DNA of 64,000 nt from Vibrio ruber DSM 16370 (GCF_900163965.1 NZ_FULE01000027.1:1-64000), one strand, 5' to 3'. Positions 8,439-18,847 are shown, counted from the first letter of the stretch. The notes: a model not told the origin generated them from the letters alone. A program made the numbers and translations.

Positions 8439-10754
8439 ATGGCAACCACAACACATATTCTGGGCTTTCCTCGTATCGGCGGTAAAAGAGAACTTAAATT
8501 TGCTTTAGAAGGGTATTGGCGCGGGGCGCTTGACCAGTCTCAGCTGGCAGTGACTGGTGCATCGATTCGTCAGGAGAATTGGACACTGCAAGCGGACAAT
8601 CAGCTCAGCTTTGTGACAGTGGGTGATTTTGCCTGGTATGATCATGTGCTGAATACGTCGCTGTTATTAGGCCATGTGCCTCAACGCCACCGGGACGGTG
8701 ATATCGGTCTTGATACACTGTTTAAAATTGCCAGAGGTCAGTCCCGACAAGGGTGTGACTGTCAAGGAGGCCATGCCGCTTCTGATATGACCAAATGGTT
8801 CAATACCAACTATCACTATATTGTGCCGGAATTTTCAGCCGATGATACGTTTGAGGTGAGCTGGTCACAGCTATTTGATGAAGTCGGTGAAGCCATTCAG
8901 CAAGGGCATCAGGTGAAGCCCGTATTATTGGGACCACTCAGTTATCTGTATCTGGGGAAATCCGTGACAGAGGGGTTTGACCGCTTGTCGTTATTACCTC
9001 AGTTAACGGTTGCCTATCAAACCATTGTGGAGAAATTGGCAGCACTGGGGGTTGAGTGGGTTCAGATTGATGAGCCAATTTTGGCGCTGGAGTTACCACA
9101 AGTCTGGCTTGATGCGTTTCAGACTGCTTATACGCAATTACAGGGAAAAAATAAACAGGGAAGTCCCAAGTTGTTGCTAACCACTTATTTTGATTCAATC
9201 ACCGATGTTTTAGAACGTGTGATTGCCTTACCGGTCAATGGACTGCATATCGATGTCGTCTCCGCACCACAGCAGTTGGATGAAATTGCCGGGAAACTCC
9301 CTGCCGATTGGGTTCTGTCTGTGGGCGTCATTAACGGACGTAATGTCTGGCGCGCTGATCTGGCAGCATTACTCCGACAGTTACAACCCCTTAAAGCACA
9401 GCTCGGTGACCGATTGTGGGTCGCAAGCTCATGCTCGCTGCTACATAGTCCGGTTGATCTTTCACTGGAGACGGAACTGAGTGAAGAGACGCGCAGTTGG
9501 TTTGCCTTTGCCCGTCAAAAAGTCGCCGAGCTGGGGTTACTTGGCGCTGCGTTAGATGGTGATGTTAAAGCTGTTGAAGCGTGTCAGCACTATAGCCGTC
9601 CGATTGAACAGCGGCGCGCCTCTCAGCAGGTCAATAAACCCCATGTTCGTCAACGGGTTGAAGCGATTACCGAGGCTTTGGCGACAAGGGCGCTGCCTTA
9701 CCGGGAGCGGGCGACATATCAGAAGGAGGCATTGGGGTTACCATTCTTACCGACCACAACAATCGGCTCTTTCCCTCAGACCAGCGAAATCAGAAAATTG
9801 CGCAATGATTTTAAGCAGGGACGTTTATCTGAAAGTCATTATAAAACCGCGCTGAAAGCTCATATTCATGAAGCGGTTGAGCGACAGGAAGCTCTGGGAC
9901 TGGATGTTTTGGTTCATGGTGAAGCTGAGCGCAATGATATGGTGGAGTATTTCGCGGAGAACTTATCCGGATTTCAGACGACCCGTTTCGGCTGGGTACA
10001 GAGTTATGGGTCACGCTGTGTTAAACCGGCTATTGTCGTGGCTGATATCGAACGTGAAAAACCGATCACGGTGGAATGGTCGCAGTACGCCCAATCGCTC
10101 ACTGCAAAGCAGATGAAAGGAATGTTGACCGGCCCTGTTACCATCCTGTGCTGGACATTCCCCCGGGAAGATATCTCCCGGAAAACGATCACGCAGCAAC
10201 TGGCTCTGGCGCTGCGTGATGAGGTTGCTGATTTGCAAACCGCCGGTATCAATATCATCCAGATTGATGAGCCGGCAATCCGGGAAGGTTTACCGCTGAA
10301 AAAACGCGATCATCAGGCTTATCTGGACTGGGCTGTTGAGTCTTTCCGTATCGCTGCGTCCAGTGCTGCGCCGCAAACACAGATTCATACGCATATGTGT
10401 TACAGTGAATTCAATGAAATTATTGAATCAGTCGCTGCTTTGGATGCAGATGTGATCACCATTGAAACGTCGCGGTCAAATATGGCGCTGCTCGATGCAT
10501 TTGAGGCTTTCAATTATCCGAATGAGATTGGCCCGGGTGTTTATGATATCCATTCACCGAATATTCCGTCTCAGGCGTGGATGATTGAGTTATTGAAAAA
10601 GGCAGCACAAGCCATTCCTGCCGAGCGGTTATGGGTCAACCCTGACTGTGGTTTGAAAACCCGGGGCTGGCCGGAAACAGAAGCCGCGTTACATAATATG
10701 GTCGCTGCCGCTAAAACGCTTCGTAAGCATTGGGAAGAACAGGGCGCATCATAA
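8439..10754 (+). CDS. metE: Cobalamin-independent methionine synthase MetE
   Basis: 771 residues (family about 755-770). It transfers a methyl group from 5-methyltetrahydropteroyl-triglutamate to homocysteine to make methionine in the cytosol. The N-terminus [20 protein letters not shown] is diagnostic. The two-barrel layout is complete: the C-terminal barrel begins near [19 protein letters not shown], and the zinc ligands are visible as the histidine and cysteine of HTHMCYSEF, the glutamate region of the following strand, and the cysteine of [12 protein letters not shown] chose ATG 8439 rather than ATG 8430 because AAAGGA (8425-8430) is correctly spaced from it. It is divergent from metR and likely under MetR activation and MetJ repression. 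No cobalamin riboswitch is recognisable upstream. Confidence 0.98.
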   Translation: MATTTHILGFPRIGGKRELKFALEGYWRGALDQSQLAVTGASIRQENWTLQADNQLSFVTVGDFAWYDHVLNTSLLLGHVPQRHRDGDIGLDTLFKIARGQSRQGCDCQGGHAASDMTKWFNTNYHYIVPEFSADDTFEVSWSQLFDEVGEAIQQGHQVKPVLLGPLSYLYLGKSVTEGFDRLSLLPQLTVAYQTIVEKLAALGVEWVQIDEPILALELPQVWLDAFQTAYTQLQGKNKQGSPKLLLTTYFDSITDVLERVIALPVNGLHIDVVSAPQQLDEIAGKLPADWVLSVGVINGRNVWRADLAALLRQLQPLKAQLGDRLWVASSCSLLHSPVDLSLETELSEETRSWFAFARQKVAELGLLGAALDGDVKAVEACQHYSRPIEQRRASQQVNKPHVRQRVEAITEALATRALPYRERATYQKEALGLPFLPTTTIGSFPQTSEIRKLRNDFKQGRLSESHYKTALKAHIHEAVERQEALGLDVLVHGEAERNDMVEYFAENLSGFQTTRFGWVQSYGSRCVKPAIVVADIEREKPITVEWSQYAQSLTAKQMKGMLTGPVTILCWTFPREDISRKTITQQLALALRDEVADLQTAGINIIQIDEPAIREGLPLKKRDHQAYLDWAVESFRIAASSAAPQTQIHTHMCYSEFNEIIESVAALDADVITIETSRSNMALLDAFEAFNYPNEIGPGVYDIHSPNIPSQAWMIELLKKAAQAIPAERLWVNPDCGLKTRGWPETEAALHNMVAAAKTLRKHWEEQGAS

Positions 10755-10770
10755 TGATTGCCATAAACCA

Positions 10771-10792
10771 AGGGCCCCGATATTGGGGCTCT
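10771..10792. terminator. Hairpin between metE and aspS
   Basis: Eight-bp stem AGGGCCCC / GGGGCTCT (one G-T pair) with a GATATT loop, 16 bp after the metE stop and between convergent genes. No long T tract on either side, so the termination role is probable rather than certain. Confidence 0.5.
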
Positions 10793-10835
10793 TGATCATT
10801 TGACGCAAGCAAATTGACGAAGATAAATCGCTGAG

Positions 10836-11237
10836 TTATTGCTTCTGTGCATATTTTTTACAAGCGTTTTGGTCGATTAGTTGATCAATCATCAGCTGAC
10901 CACGGGTATTGCGGATTTTTATCCGGTAGGCAAGACCCGCCTGGAGATTTGATAGCGTTTCCGCATTGGTACAATAACTTTTGATACTCTGCGCTAAGAG
11001 TGCCTGCGTTGACTTGGCTTTAGGCGCATCATTGTTATAAATCATCATGATCTCAATGATGTTCCCCTTTGAAGAGGCGCGCATGATGGACAATGGTCCG
11101 GACTTAATCGGAAGCTCGGCATGAAGAATACTGGCGCGGTTGGATGCAAGTAGCTCCAGCTGTTTTTGCTCATTATGACTACTACAACCGATTAAGACAG
11201 CACTTAGCCCAACTGCAATACATATTTTTCTTATCAT
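10836..11237 (-). CDS. aspS: Type II secretion pilotin lipoprotein AspS (GspS-beta)
   Basis: 133 residues with a lipoprotein signal ending in the lipobox L-I-G-C18. The mature part has ELPIKSGPLSIMRA, IEIMMIYN and the closing YRIKIRNTRGQLMIDQL, the pattern I recall for Vibrio AspS, the pilotin that carries the secretin GspD to the outer membrane. Two mature cysteines, C89 and C126, could form the family's disulfide. In V. cholerae the gene (VC1703) is also next to metE (VC1704), which supports the call. It stands alone, away from the gsp operon, as is usual for this pilotin class. It is convergent with metE. Identification rests on memory of the family and on synteny. Confidence 0.82.
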   Translation of the reverse strand: MIRKICIAVGLSAVLIGCSSHNEQKQLELLASNRASILHAELPIKSGPLSIMRASSKGNIIEIMMIYNNDAPKAKSTQALLAQSIKSYCTNAETLSNLQAGLAYRIKIRNTRGQLMIDQLIDQNACKKYAQKQ

Positions 11238-11257
11238 GAAATGCTATTCTCAGATCG

Positions 11258-11554
11258 TTAAAAAACTTGTTTATAGGGTTTGACGATAACGGATTGGTAA
11301 ACACCGGCTACGACATAAGGATCGGCATCCGCCCATGCTTTGGCTTCATCCAGAGATGCGAAATCAGCGATCACGGTTGACCCGGTGAATCCTGCCTCTC
11401 CGGGGTTTTCAGAGTCAATTGCTGGCAGAGGCCCGGCAGTGAGTAAGCGCCCTTCATTTTGTAATTGCTGTAATCTTTCCAGATGTTGCGGCCGGGCACC
11501 CATCCGCTTCTCTAAAGAGTTTTCCACATCTTGAGAAAATATGACATACCACAT
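11258..11554 (-). CDS. yciI: YciI family protein
   Basis: 98 residues from ATG 11554, preceded by AAGGAT at good spacing (the open frame extends further upstream without a better start). It begins [18 protein letters not shown] and contains [22 protein letters not shown] and the C-terminal [21 protein letters not shown]. These are YciI features: a ferredoxin-like fold with a conserved His-Asp pair (H in RPQHL, D in ADADPY). The E. coli protein's biochemical role is unknown. It is followed upstream on the same strand by yciA and yciB, the usual yciI-A-B cluster. Confidence 0.93.
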   Translation of the reverse strand: MWYVIFSQDVENSLEKRMGARPQHLERLQQLQNEGRLLTAGPLPAIDSENPGEAGFTGSTVIADFASLDEAKAWADADPYVVAGVYQSVIVKPYKQVF

Positions 11555-11638
11555 ATTTATATCCTTATACAAAAGTCGGGTCGTTGACTCGACTTGGGTT
11601 CTCTCCGGCCGATGGCTTTGAGAGAACAATGATTTATC

Positions 11639-12040
11639 TTATGGGTGAAGCTCAATCATTCTCGGGCGCCCGTCACTATCAACGGCCACGTAGTTAAATG
11701 TGGCTTCACAGACCTGAAACCGTTCACCAATGCCGTGTGCATGAACGGGTTTAACCCAGACTTCAAGCTCAATTGACATCGAGCTACGACCGATACGGAC
11801 ACATTCACCATAGCAACAAACTACATCACCGACACTGACTGGTTTCTTAAAGGTAATGCTTGATACCGAAACCGTGACGATTCTGCCGTGTGAGATTTCT
11901 TTTGCCAGAATGCCACCGGCCAAATCCAGCTGCGACATAATCCAGCCGCCAAAAATATCGCCGTTCGCATTGGTATCCGCCGGCATTGCAAGCGTTCGTG
12001 AAAGGAGCTGGCCTTTCGGGGTATTCACTTCAGAGTTCAT
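11639..12040 (-). CDS. yciA: YciA acyl-CoA thioesterase
   Basis: 133 residues with a single hotdog domain. It begins MNSEVNTPKGQLLSRTLAMP and has the active-site segment NANGDIFGGWIMSQLDLAGG, in which the aspartate is the catalytic residue of YciA. It hydrolyses acyl-CoA thioesters of varied chain length in the cytosol, probably to balance CoA pools and membrane lipid synthesis. It sits between yciB and yciI on the same strand, as in many enterobacteria and vibrios. Confidence 0.95.
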   Translation of the reverse strand: MNSEVNTPKGQLLSRTLAMPADTNANGDIFGGWIMSQLDLAGGILAKEISHGRIVTVSVSSITFKKPVSVGDVVCCYGECVRIGRSSMSIELEVWVKPVHAHGIGERFQVCEATFNYVAVDSDGRPRMIELHP

Positions 12041-12193
12041 AATTTCGTACTACACAGGTTGAATGCTTTCAGGAGAAGCGTTGACTGATCAATCAAATAC
12101 AGTGAATTCATCCAACTTCGAAACAATAACAGATGGTGCATCGGATTTCACACAGATGCAAGAAAGAACCGATGCAAGTTCACGTTTTTCAGG

Positions 12194-12736
12194 TTACTGA
12201 TGTTTGTCTTCATCTTTGGGTAACCGGGTATAAATGTATACACCAGTCAGTAAGGTGTATACCAGCGTCGCAATCAGCAGACCAAAAACTTTGAAATCGA
12301 CCCAGACATCTAAAGGCAGTCTGAAAGCGATATAGACATTAATACCTGCACAGGCAACGAAAAAAAACACCCAAGCCCAGTTAATTTTTGACCAGACATC
12401 ATCAGGCAGGTGTAGCTCTTTGCCCAACATGCCTTTAATGGCTGATTTGCCCATCAGGTGGCTGGCAGTCAGGCCGATGGCAAAGACAAGATAGACAATG
12501 GTGACTTTCCACTTAATGAAGTTGTCATCATGGAGGAAGATCGTCATTCCACCGAACACTGCGACCAAAATAAAAGTAATGACCTGCATTTTTTCGACTT
12601 TTTTATACCAAAAGTAGGTAATGACAATTTGCAGAGCACTGGCAACGATCAGGGCTCCTGTTGCCACATAGATGTCGTACAGTTTGAACAGCACGAAAAA
12701 CACAATAAGTGGAATAAAGTCGATCAGTTGTTTCAT
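12194..12736 (-). CDS. yciB: Inner-membrane protein YciB (septation protein A family)
   Basis: 180 residues, the family length. It begins [21 protein letters not shown] and has about five membrane spans, with the family segments [33 protein letters not shown] and a charged cytoplasmic tail ([10 protein letters not shown]). YciB is an intracellular septation/cell-envelope protein that interacts with elongation and division factors in E. coli. It lies 153 bp from yciA. The 465-bp region on its other side contains no gene. Confidence 0.95.
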   Translation of the reverse strand: MKQLIDFIPLIVFFVLFKLYDIYVATGALIVASALQIVITYFWYKKVEKMQVITFILVAVFGGMTIFLHDDNFIKWKVTIVYLVFAIGLTASHLMGKSAIKGMLGKELHLPDDVWSKINWAWVFFFVACAGINVYIAFRLPLDVWVDFKVFGLLIATLVYTLLTGVYIYTRLPKDEDKHQ

Positions 12737-13201
12737 GGGTATTCAGTCCTTCACTAGAGAGCGGTACAGTCTAACTAAAATTGACAGGTATCTGAATAGT
12801 CAGATCACGTTTTGTCACGATTTCTGGCTGGTTTGAGCCTGATCTGGATATTTGTGGCTGAGTCGGCCTCTATCGATTGTTGCCAGCGGAGTCATTGAAT
12901 CGAAGAGAAGTATAAAAAATAAGCGCTATAGACTTTCCCGTTACTAAAAATATAACCATAAGTGATCTGGTTTATATTTTTCATTACATATCATATTGAT
13001 ATTTAAGAGCTAGATCAGATTATCGTGTACAGGTTCGTTTCATCAGTGATATATCTATTTATAATGTTTTCGCTTTATAAGTCATTCAATTGAATTGAGA
13101 AAAAGTGATACTTAATCAGCAGATAAGGGCGGTGGGATATCGCTGGTTCATCATGACAACAACGAGTGATGTATATATTTTTAACAACAAGGAAATTCAT
13201 C
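12737..13201. other. Gene-free AT-rich region between yciB and a lipoprotein gene
   Basis: I see no open frame with a ribosome site, no tRNA and no strong hairpin. It must hold the yciB promoter (minus strand) and the promoter of the lipoprotein gene at 13202. The right half is notably AT-rich (about 12900-13120), as in H-NS-bound promoter regions. In E. coli ompW lies near yciB; here there is no ompW. Confidence 0.5.
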
Positions 13202-13660
13202 ATGTATAAAAGGCTAGTTGCAGTCGCTTGTGCTTCTATTTTATTTGCTGGTTGTGCATCGGTTCCATTGGAAGATGATGCGACAACTAATCAAGCAAAA
13301 GCGTTTAACCCACCTTCTAAAGGTCATGCCGGATTATATATTTATCGTTCAGGCGCTTTAGGCGGAGCGTTGAAAAAAGACGTATGGGTTGACGGTGAGT
13401 GTGTCGGGGAAACTGCACCTGATGTTTTCTTTTATAAAGAAGTGGCCGGTAATCAAGCCCATCAGGTTTCAACTGAATCAGAGTTTTCTCCGAATGTATT
13501 ATCGGTGGCAACAAAGAGTGGTGAAAACTACTTTATTAAACAATATATTAAACTGGGTGTATTTGTCGGCGGTGCCGGTCTGGAAGAAATGAATGCCGAA
13601 GAAGCCAAGAAAACCATTCAAAAGCTAAAAATGGCAAAGCAGGGTCACTGTAGTCAATAG
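13202..13660 (+). CDS. DUF2846-like lipoprotein
   Basis: 152 residues from ATG 13202 (AAGGAAA lies 8-14 bases upstream; the open frame to 13166 has no ribosome site). The lipobox is F-A-G-C18. The mature protein carries KGHAGLYIYRSGALGG, then LKKDVWVDGECVGETAPDVFFYKEV, resembling DUF2846 proteins (a short beta-rich domain in which a strand pair 'G..Y.YR.......V.VDG' recurs). It is probably anchored in the outer membrane facing the periplasm; residue +2 after the cysteine is serine, which does not signal inner-membrane retention. Its function is unknown. It is monocistronic, with its own terminator at 13694. Confidence 0.75.
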   Translation: MYKRLVAVACASILFAGCASVPLEDDATTNQAKAFNPPSKGHAGLYIYRSGALGGALKKDVWVDGECVGETAPDVFFYKEVAGNQAHQVSTESEFSPNVLSVATKSGENYFIKQYIKLGVFVGGAGLEEMNAEEAKKTIQKLKMAKQGHCSQ

Positions 13661-13693
13661 TGATCGGATTGAGTCTTTTTTGAACTGATGAAG

Positions 13694-13727
13694 CAGGTTC
13701 CGTGATGAGCGTTGAACCTGTTTTTTT
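13694..13727 (+). terminator. Rho-independent terminator after lipoprotein gene
   Basis: Seven-bp stem CAGGTTC / GAACCTG (loop 13 nt) followed by seven Ts. It lies 34 bp after the lipoprotein stop codon. Confidence 0.8.
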
Positions 13728-13784
13728 ATGGGAGCAGTACAAAGTATTGAGCGCCCAGCTTATATAACAAGAAGCGATATAACA

Positions 13785-13812
13785 AAAAACCACTCACGAA
13801 TGAGTGGTTTTT
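13785..13812 (-). terminator. Rho-independent terminator after the symporter gene
   Basis: Twelve-bp perfect stem AAAAACCACTCA / TGAGTGGTTTTT with a four-base loop. The A/T ends make it work in both directions. It lies 28 bp beyond the stop of the minus-strand symporter gene. Confidence 0.85.
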
Positions 13813-13839
13813 GAAGATCAATCTACAATGAATAAGGCG

Positions 13840-15093
13840 TTATGCTTCTTGTTCTACGGTCTTTTCTTCTGTTGCCGGCTCTTCGATAAGAGAATCGACA
13901 ATCACTGCACAGGCGGCGTCACCGGTAATATTCAGTGCGGTACGAATCATGTCGAAGATACGATCCAGTGCAAATAATAGCGGCAGGCCTTCAATTGGAA
14001 TCCCGGCTGCAAGCAGGACGGCAACGACAAGGAAAGAAGGTCCCGGAACACCAGCCTGACCGACAGCACCGAGTGTTGCTGTGACGATAATGGCGATGTA
14101 AGACCCCATGCTCAGATCGATGTTAAACAGTTGAGCAAAGAAAATGGCAACCAGTCCGTAGTAAATTGCGTTACCGGACATATTGATCGTCGCACCCAGC
14201 GGGAGAACGAATGATGCGGTTGAGTTTCTGACACCAAGGTCGTTTTCAACGGTATCCATCGTGACTGGCAGGGTAGCCATTGATGATGCTGTCGAAAGGG
14301 CAACGGCTTGTGGTTTTTTCATTGCGCCAATGAACTTACGTGCAGACGTTTTGGTAAACACCTGAATCATCAGTGGATAGACAATGAAACCAAAAATCAG
14401 AATAGCGGCAACATAGACAACAAAGAGTTTAAGCACAACCGTCAGGGCACTGAAACCAAATGTACCGACCGCTTCTGCCATCAGGCCGAAAACACCGATT
14501 GGTGCAATAACCATGACTTTGTTGATCATCCAAACCATCGCATCAACAATCGTGTTGACACCATTGATGATGGGTTGACGTCTTTCTTCACTCTGTTTGG
14601 CCAGCGCGACACCGAAGAAGAGGCAGAATACCAATATTTGTAGAATATTCGCGTTATTCAGTGATTTGAAAACGTTGGTTGGGATCATACCGATAATAGT
14701 CGCCCAAAAAGTAGGAAGCTCACCTTTTGATGCATATTCAGAAGAGAACATCCCCTCAACACCTGAAACATCAATACCGATACCGGGTTGGAAAATGTGT
14801 CCCATCAAGAGTGCTAAGGCAACTGCCAGCGCTGAAGTGACGGCAAAGTACCCTAGAGTCACGGCACCGACTTTACCTGCGGAATGGCTGTTCCCCAAAC
14901 CGGCAGAGCCTGAAATCAGTGCAACGGCAACCAATGGAATGACCAGCATCTTAATCAGATTGATAAAGATAGCCCCGAGTGGTGAGAACATTGCAGCATC
15001 GTGCCCCATAGTGGCACCTACAATCGAACCCAGAATCATCGCAATGACAACCTGAACACCAATATTTGATAATAAACTCTTCTCTTTTAACAC
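13840..15093 (-). CDS. Dicarboxylate/amino acid:cation symporter (DAACS, GltP-like)
   Basis: 417 residues from a GTG at 15093 preceded by AAGGG at 8-nt spacing; the open frame continues to an ATG at 15156, but that extension is unlike the family. It has about eight spans and two re-entrant loops. The DAACS signatures are visible: the serine-rich hairpin TASSMATLPVTMDTVENDLG and, after it, LPLGATINMSGNAIYYG, where most family members have NMDG and here it is NMSG. It couples uptake of glutamate, aspartate or C4-dicarboxylates to Na+ or H+. The acidic C-terminal tail (EEPATEEKTVEQEA) is cytoplasmic. A PurR-like palindrome and an 8-bp inverted repeat lie upstream. The exact substrate is not certain. 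Confidence 0.88.
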   Translation of the reverse strand: MLKEKSLLSNIGVQVVIAMILGSIVGATMGHDAAMFSPLGAIFINLIKMLVIPLVAVALISGSAGLGNSHSAGKVGAVTLGYFAVTSALAVALALLMGHIFQPGIGIDVSGVEGMFSSEYASKGELPTFWATIIGMIPTNVFKSLNNANILQILVFCLFFGVALAKQSEERRQPIINGVNTIVDAMVWMINKVMVIAPIGVFGLMAEAVGTFGFSALTVVLKLFVVYVAAILIFGFIVYPLMIQVFTKTSARKFIGAMKKPQAVALSTASSMATLPVTMDTVENDLGVRNSTASFVLPLGATINMSGNAIYYGLVAIFFAQLFNIDLSMGSYIAIIVTATLGAVGQAGVPGPSFLVVAVLLAAGIPIEGLPLLFALDRIFDMIRTALNITGDAACAVIVDSLIEEPATEEKTVEQEA

Positions 15094-15247
15094 TTCCGTA
15101 ACCCTTGTGTTATTAATTTGCAATTTCCTAGGATTACCCACTAACATTAATAACATTTGTGGGTAAATATTCCGGTTAGGTTTTTACACTGATATCTTTT
15201 CCTGATCAAGGTATCTGTTATCAAAAATCTCAATAGACAGAAAATTT

Positions 15248-15263
15248 ACGCAAACGTTTGGCA
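15248..15263. promoter_or_regulatory. PurR-like palindrome upstream of the symporter gene
   Basis: ACGCAAACGTTTGGCA agrees with the PurR operator consensus (ACGCAAACGTTTGCGT) at 13 of 16 positions, including the central CAAACGTTTG. It lies 155 bp upstream of the symporter start. Compare the perfect site at purC (38225-38240). Other LacI-family regulators share this core, so the assignment is tentative. Confidence 0.4.
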
Positions 15264-15359
15264 AAAGATATCGAGAGTAGGAAATTATGCTGAATTATGT
15301 CTTAAATGTAAAATAATTGTTTATGTGAATGAGTTTGAATAACCCTATGTGGTATGATT

Positions 15360-15384
15360 GGCGGTTTCTGTTGTAGAAACCGCC
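15360..15384 (-). terminator. Hairpin after trpA, end of the trp operon
   Basis: Perfect 10-bp stem GGCGGTTTCT / AGAAACCGCC with a five-base loop, 12 bp beyond the trpA stop. On the minus strand it is followed by AATCATACC rather than a T run, so it may work with Rho or as an mRNA 3' end protector, as with the E. coli trp t/t' pair. Confidence 0.55.
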
Positions 15385-15395
15385 GATTCAATGGA

Positions 15396-16202
15396 TTATA
15401 ACTGCGTAGCAGCTTTCATCTCAGAGACAAACTGATGGAGCTGTGTCAGAAGTGTTGAGGTATCGTGTTGATTGGATTCAATAATTTTGACTACTGCTGA
15501 GCCTGAGATTGCGCCTGCCGCACCCGCAGCCAAAGCCTGTTTCACCTGCTCCGGTTCTGAAATACCGAAGCCGAGTAATGCAGGCGGAGCCTGATATTCT
15601 TTCAGGGTTTTCAGGAGATTATCTACAGGCATTCCGGCTTTGGTTTCTACACCGGTGACTCCCGCACGAGAAAGGAGATAAGTATAGCCTTTGCTGTATG
15701 ATGCGACAGTTTGTAAGGTTTGCTGGTCTGCCGTTGGCGGAGCAATGAAAATCGGTTCAATCCCATACTTTTCGGCTGAACGAATAAAATCTTCGCTTTC
15801 GTTGGTCGGCACATCAGCGATCAGAACGGAATCGACTCCGGCCCGTTGGCAGCGATGATAAAAATCGTCAATGCCACGGGTGTAGACCAGATTGGCATAC
15901 ACAAGCAGACCAATCGGTAAATCCGGATGGTTTTGCCGCACTTGCGTAATGAGTTCAAAGCAGATATCAGGCGTGGTATTTGCTTCGAGAGCCCGCATAT
16001 TCGCTCCCTGAATCGTTGGTCCGTCTGCAAGTGGATCAGAGAACGGGATACCCAATTCCAGTGCGTCCGCACCTGCTTCAATCAACGTATTGATAATTTC
16101 TAAAGAGAGTGACGGAGTCGGGTCACCAATGGTTACAAAAGGAACAAATGCACCTTGATTCTTTTCCGCCAGTTGTTGGAAAAGTGTTTGGTAACGATTC
16201 AT
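15396..16202 (-). CDS. trpA: Tryptophan synthase alpha chain
   Basis: 268 residues, the standard length. It cleaves indole-3-glycerol phosphate to indole, which is channelled to TrpB. The catalytic glutamate is in [19 protein letters not shown] (the E of LELG) and the catalytic aspartate is in DPLADG; the phosphate-binding end contains [15 protein letters not shown]. It is the last gene of the operon. Its ATG overlaps the trpB stop (ATGA, 4-bp overlap at 16199-16202), consistent with equimolar synthesis of the alpha2beta2 complex. Confidence 0.98.
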   Translation of the reverse strand: MNRYQTLFQQLAEKNQGAFVPFVTIGDPTPSLSLEIINTLIEAGADALELGIPFSDPLADGPTIQGANMRALEANTTPDICFELITQVRQNHPDLPIGLLVYANLVYTRGIDDFYHRCQRAGVDSVLIADVPTNESEDFIRSAEKYGIEPIFIAPPTADQQTLQTVASYSKGYTYLLSRAGVTGVETKAGMPVDNLLKTLKEYQAPPALLGFGISEPEQVKQALAAGAAGAISGSAVVKIIESNQHDTSTLLTQLHQFVSEMKAATQL

Positions 16203-17392
16203 GACAGCACTCCTTTTTCTTCTAATATTTTGTGGACGGTGAAAATATCTTTATCACCCCGTCCGGATAGGTTCACCACCAGAACTTGCTCTTTTTCGGG
16301 TTCGCTGCGTGCCATCTTCAGCGCATGTGCTAAAGCATGAGATGACTCAAGGGCAGGGATAATCCCTTCATGGCGAGCCAGTTCCTGAAATGCATCCAGT
16401 GCTTCGTCATCAGTAATGTTTTCATATTCGGCTCTGCCGATAGCATTTAAATGGGCATGTTGCGGACCGACGGACGGGAAATCGAGGCCGGCAGAAACAG
16501 AGTAAGATTCTTCAATCTGGCCGTGCGCATCCTGCATCAGTGGTGATTTCATGCCGAGATAAATACCGGTTTTACCATATTTCAACGGGGCGCCGTGTTG
16601 ATGGGTTTCAATCCCTTTTCCGCCGGGTTCGACACCGATGAGGCGAACATTTTCTTCTTCGATAAAGTCAGCAAAGATACCAATTGCATTCGAGCCACCG
16701 CCGACACAGGCGATGATGGCATCCGGTAGTTTGCCTTCCCGAGCCAAAATTTGATGCTTTGTTTCTTCTCCGATGATGCGTTGGAATTCCCTGACAATCG
16801 TCGGGAATGGGTGGGGGCCTGCAGCCGTCCCTAATAAATAGTGGGATGTTTCGTAGCTTGCAGACCAGTCTCGCATTGCCTCGTTACAAGCATCTTTGAG
16901 TGTTGATGATCCCGAGTGGACAGGAATAACGGTTGCCCCCATCAAACGCATCCGAAACACATTCGGGCTTTGACGTTCAACATCTTTGGCCCCCATGTAG
17001 ACGCGGCACTTTAACCCCAACAGGGCACAGGCAATCGCTGTGGCCACACCGTGCTGACCGGCACCGGTTTCTGCGATGATTTCATGCTTACCCATGCGTT
17101 TTGCCAACAGGGCTTGTCCGAGTACCTGATTGGTTTTATGGGCTCCTCCGTGTAGTAAATCCTCTCGTTTGAGGTACAGTTTGGTTTTGGTATTTTTGGT
17201 TAGATTTTTAGTAAGAGTGAGTGCTGTCGGACGGCCCGCATATTCTTGCAGCAGCGACATGAATTCGGCTTGGAATTCAGGATCTTCCTGAGCGTCGATA
17301 AAAGCCTGTTCTAACTGATCGAGTGCCGGAACCAGTATTTGTGGGACAAACTGGCCACCGAACTCGCCGAAGTAGGCGTTAAGTTTAGACAT
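16199..17392 (-). CDS. trpB: Tryptophan synthase beta chain
   Basis: 397 residues. A PLP enzyme that condenses indole with serine to form tryptophan. The PLP lysine is in [15 protein letters not shown], the carboxylate-binding loop is ETGAGQHG, and the phosphate-binding glycine loop is [10 protein letters not shown]. The start [20 protein letters not shown] is typical. It lies 45 bp downstream of trpCF and overlaps trpA by 4 bp. Confidence 0.98.
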   Translation of the reverse strand: MSKLNAYFGEFGGQFVPQILVPALDQLEQAFIDAQEDPEFQAEFMSLLQEYAGRPTALTLTKNLTKNTKTKLYLKREDLLHGGAHKTNQVLGQALLAKRMGKHEIIAETGAGQHGVATAIACALLGLKCRVYMGAKDVERQSPNVFRMRLMGATVIPVHSGSSTLKDACNEAMRDWSASYETSHYLLGTAAGPHPFPTIVREFQRIIGEETKHQILAREGKLPDAIIACVGGGSNAIGIFADFIEEENVRLIGVEPGGKGIETHQHGAPLKYGKTGIYLGMKSPLMQDAHGQIEESYSVSAGLDFPSVGPQHAHLNAIGRAEYENITDDEALDAFQELARHEGIIPALESSHALAHALKMARSEPEKEQVLVVNLSGRGDKDIFTVHKILEEKGVLS

Positions 17393-17437
17393 GATTGATT
17401 CCTTTTGCTGTTCTGTCAGGTATCGGTATTCCGACCT

Positions 17438-18847
17438 TTAGTAATCTCTGATTTTTTGAAATGCTTGCTGTAACTTGTCTGCGTCCTTGATGCCGGGTGC
17501 CGATTCGACTCCTGAATTGAAATCCAGTCCGTTACATCCGAGCGCGGCCGCTTGTTTGGCATTCTCCGGCGATAAACCGCCGGCAAGTATGACGCCTTCT
17601 ACTTGGGTCAGTTGTTGCCAGTCAAATGTTTGTCCGGTACCGCCGCTCTGTTGACCAACTTTGGTATCGTATAAATGACGATCGATATGCTGTGATAATC
17701 GTGCCGGAAGCTGGTCTGAAACCGGGTAAGCTTTCCAGATCGCGATATCAGGAGCCAGCACCTCTCTGAGCTGGTTCACATAGGCTTGATCTTCGTCACC
17801 GTGGAGCTGAACCGCGCTTAATTGCAGTTGATGCGCAATTTCTGTCACCTGTTCAACCGTGTGATTTTGAAATACACCGACATATTTGAGTGGTGCACCG
17901 GACATGGTCACACGAGCGGACTCCGGTGAGGTATAGCGCGGGGAGGCTTCGACAAAAATGAGTCCGCCATAGACGGCACCGGCACGGAAAGCCTGAGCAG
18001 CATCATCCGGACGGGTCAGTCCGCAAACTTTGTTGTCACCGAGCACCACACGGCGAACCGCCATTTCCAGATTTTGCTCGGACATTAAAGAACTGCCGAT
18101 CAGGAAACCTTGCGCATAGGCAGAGAGCTCCCGGACTTGCTGATGGGTATATATGCCAGACTCCGAAATAATCGTGGTGCCTTTTGGTAGTTTCGGTGCC
18201 AGTGCTTTGGTTCGACTCAGGTCGGTTGTTAAGTCTCTCAGATTACGGTTATTAATCCCGATCACTTTTGCGTTGAGGGCGACGGCTCGCTCCAGTTCAG
18301 CCTCATTGCTGACTTCAGTTAAAATCCCCATGTTAAGTTGATGAGCAACCTGAGCCAGTGTCTGATAAGTTTCATCGTCTAAAACGGAGAGCATGAGCAG
18401 GATGGCATCCGCCCCATAGTGGCGAGCCAGATAAACCTGATAAGTATCGACCATGAAATCTTTACACAGAACCGGCTGAGTCACCTGATTGCGCACCTGA
18501 GGAATAAATTCAAAATTTCCCTGAAAATACTTCTCGTCGGTCAGAATCGAAATTGCATTGGCATACTGCTTGTAGACCGATGCGATATAGTCGAGATCAA
18601 ATACGTCGCGGATCAGCCCTTTGGAAGGCGATGCTTTTTTGCATTCGAGAATAAACGCTGCTTTTCCTGTGTTTAACGCATCATAAAAACTGCGGTCTGA
18701 AGGTTTAAGTAAATGCTTAAAGCTGGCTAATGGCTGACTTTGTTGACGTTGTTCAAGCCAGAGATGTTTATCGCGCACAATCTTGACGAGGACTTCTGCC
18801 ATTTCCGTATGTTCTGTAGTGATGTGTTCTGATAACTGTGTCGTCAT
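17438..18847 (-). CDS. trpCF: Bifunctional indole-3-glycerol phosphate synthase / phosphoribosylanthranilate isomerase
   Basis: 469 residues, a fusion of two TIM barrels as in enterobacteria and vibrios. Residues about 1-265 are indole-3-glycerol phosphate synthase (FILECKKASPSKGLI with the catalytic lysines, VIGINNRNLRDL, IISESGI). Residues about 270-469 are phosphoribosylanthranilate isomerase (KVCGLTRPDDA, VQLHGDE, ILAGGLSPENAKQA, LDFNSGVES). Both steps follow TrpD in the pathway. It starts 6 bp after the trpD stop. The N-terminus is slightly extended (MTTQLSEHITTEHTEM) relative to the usual MQxTVLxKIV start; an internal ATG in TEMAEVLVKIV is an alternative. Confidence 0.97.
   Translation of the reverse strand: MTTQLSEHITTEHTEMAEVLVKIVRDKHLWLEQRQQSQPLASFKHLLKPSDRSFYDALNTGKAAFILECKKASPSKGLIRDVFDLDYIASVYKQYANAISILTDEKYFQGNFEFIPQVRNQVTQPVLCKDFMVDTYQVYLARHYGADAILLMLSVLDDETYQTLAQVAHQLNMGILTEVSNEAELERAVALNAKVIGINNRNLRDLTTDLSRTKALAPKLPKGTTIISESGIYTHQQVRELSAYAQGFLIGSSLMSEQNLEMAVRRVVLGDNKVCGLTRPDDAAQAFRAGAVYGGLIFVEASPRYTSPESARVTMSGAPLKYVGVFQNHTVEQVTEIAHQLQLSAVQLHGDEDQAYVNQLREVLAPDIAIWKAYPVSDQLPARLSQHIDRHLYDTKVGQQSGGTGQTFDWQQLTQVEGVILAGGLSPENAKQAAALGCNGLDFNSGVESAPGIKDADKLQQAFQKIRDY

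Noticed and set aside
12737-13201. Possible small RNA in the AT-rich gap
   Set aside because: No terminator hairpin with a T run and no promoter of clear quality within it.
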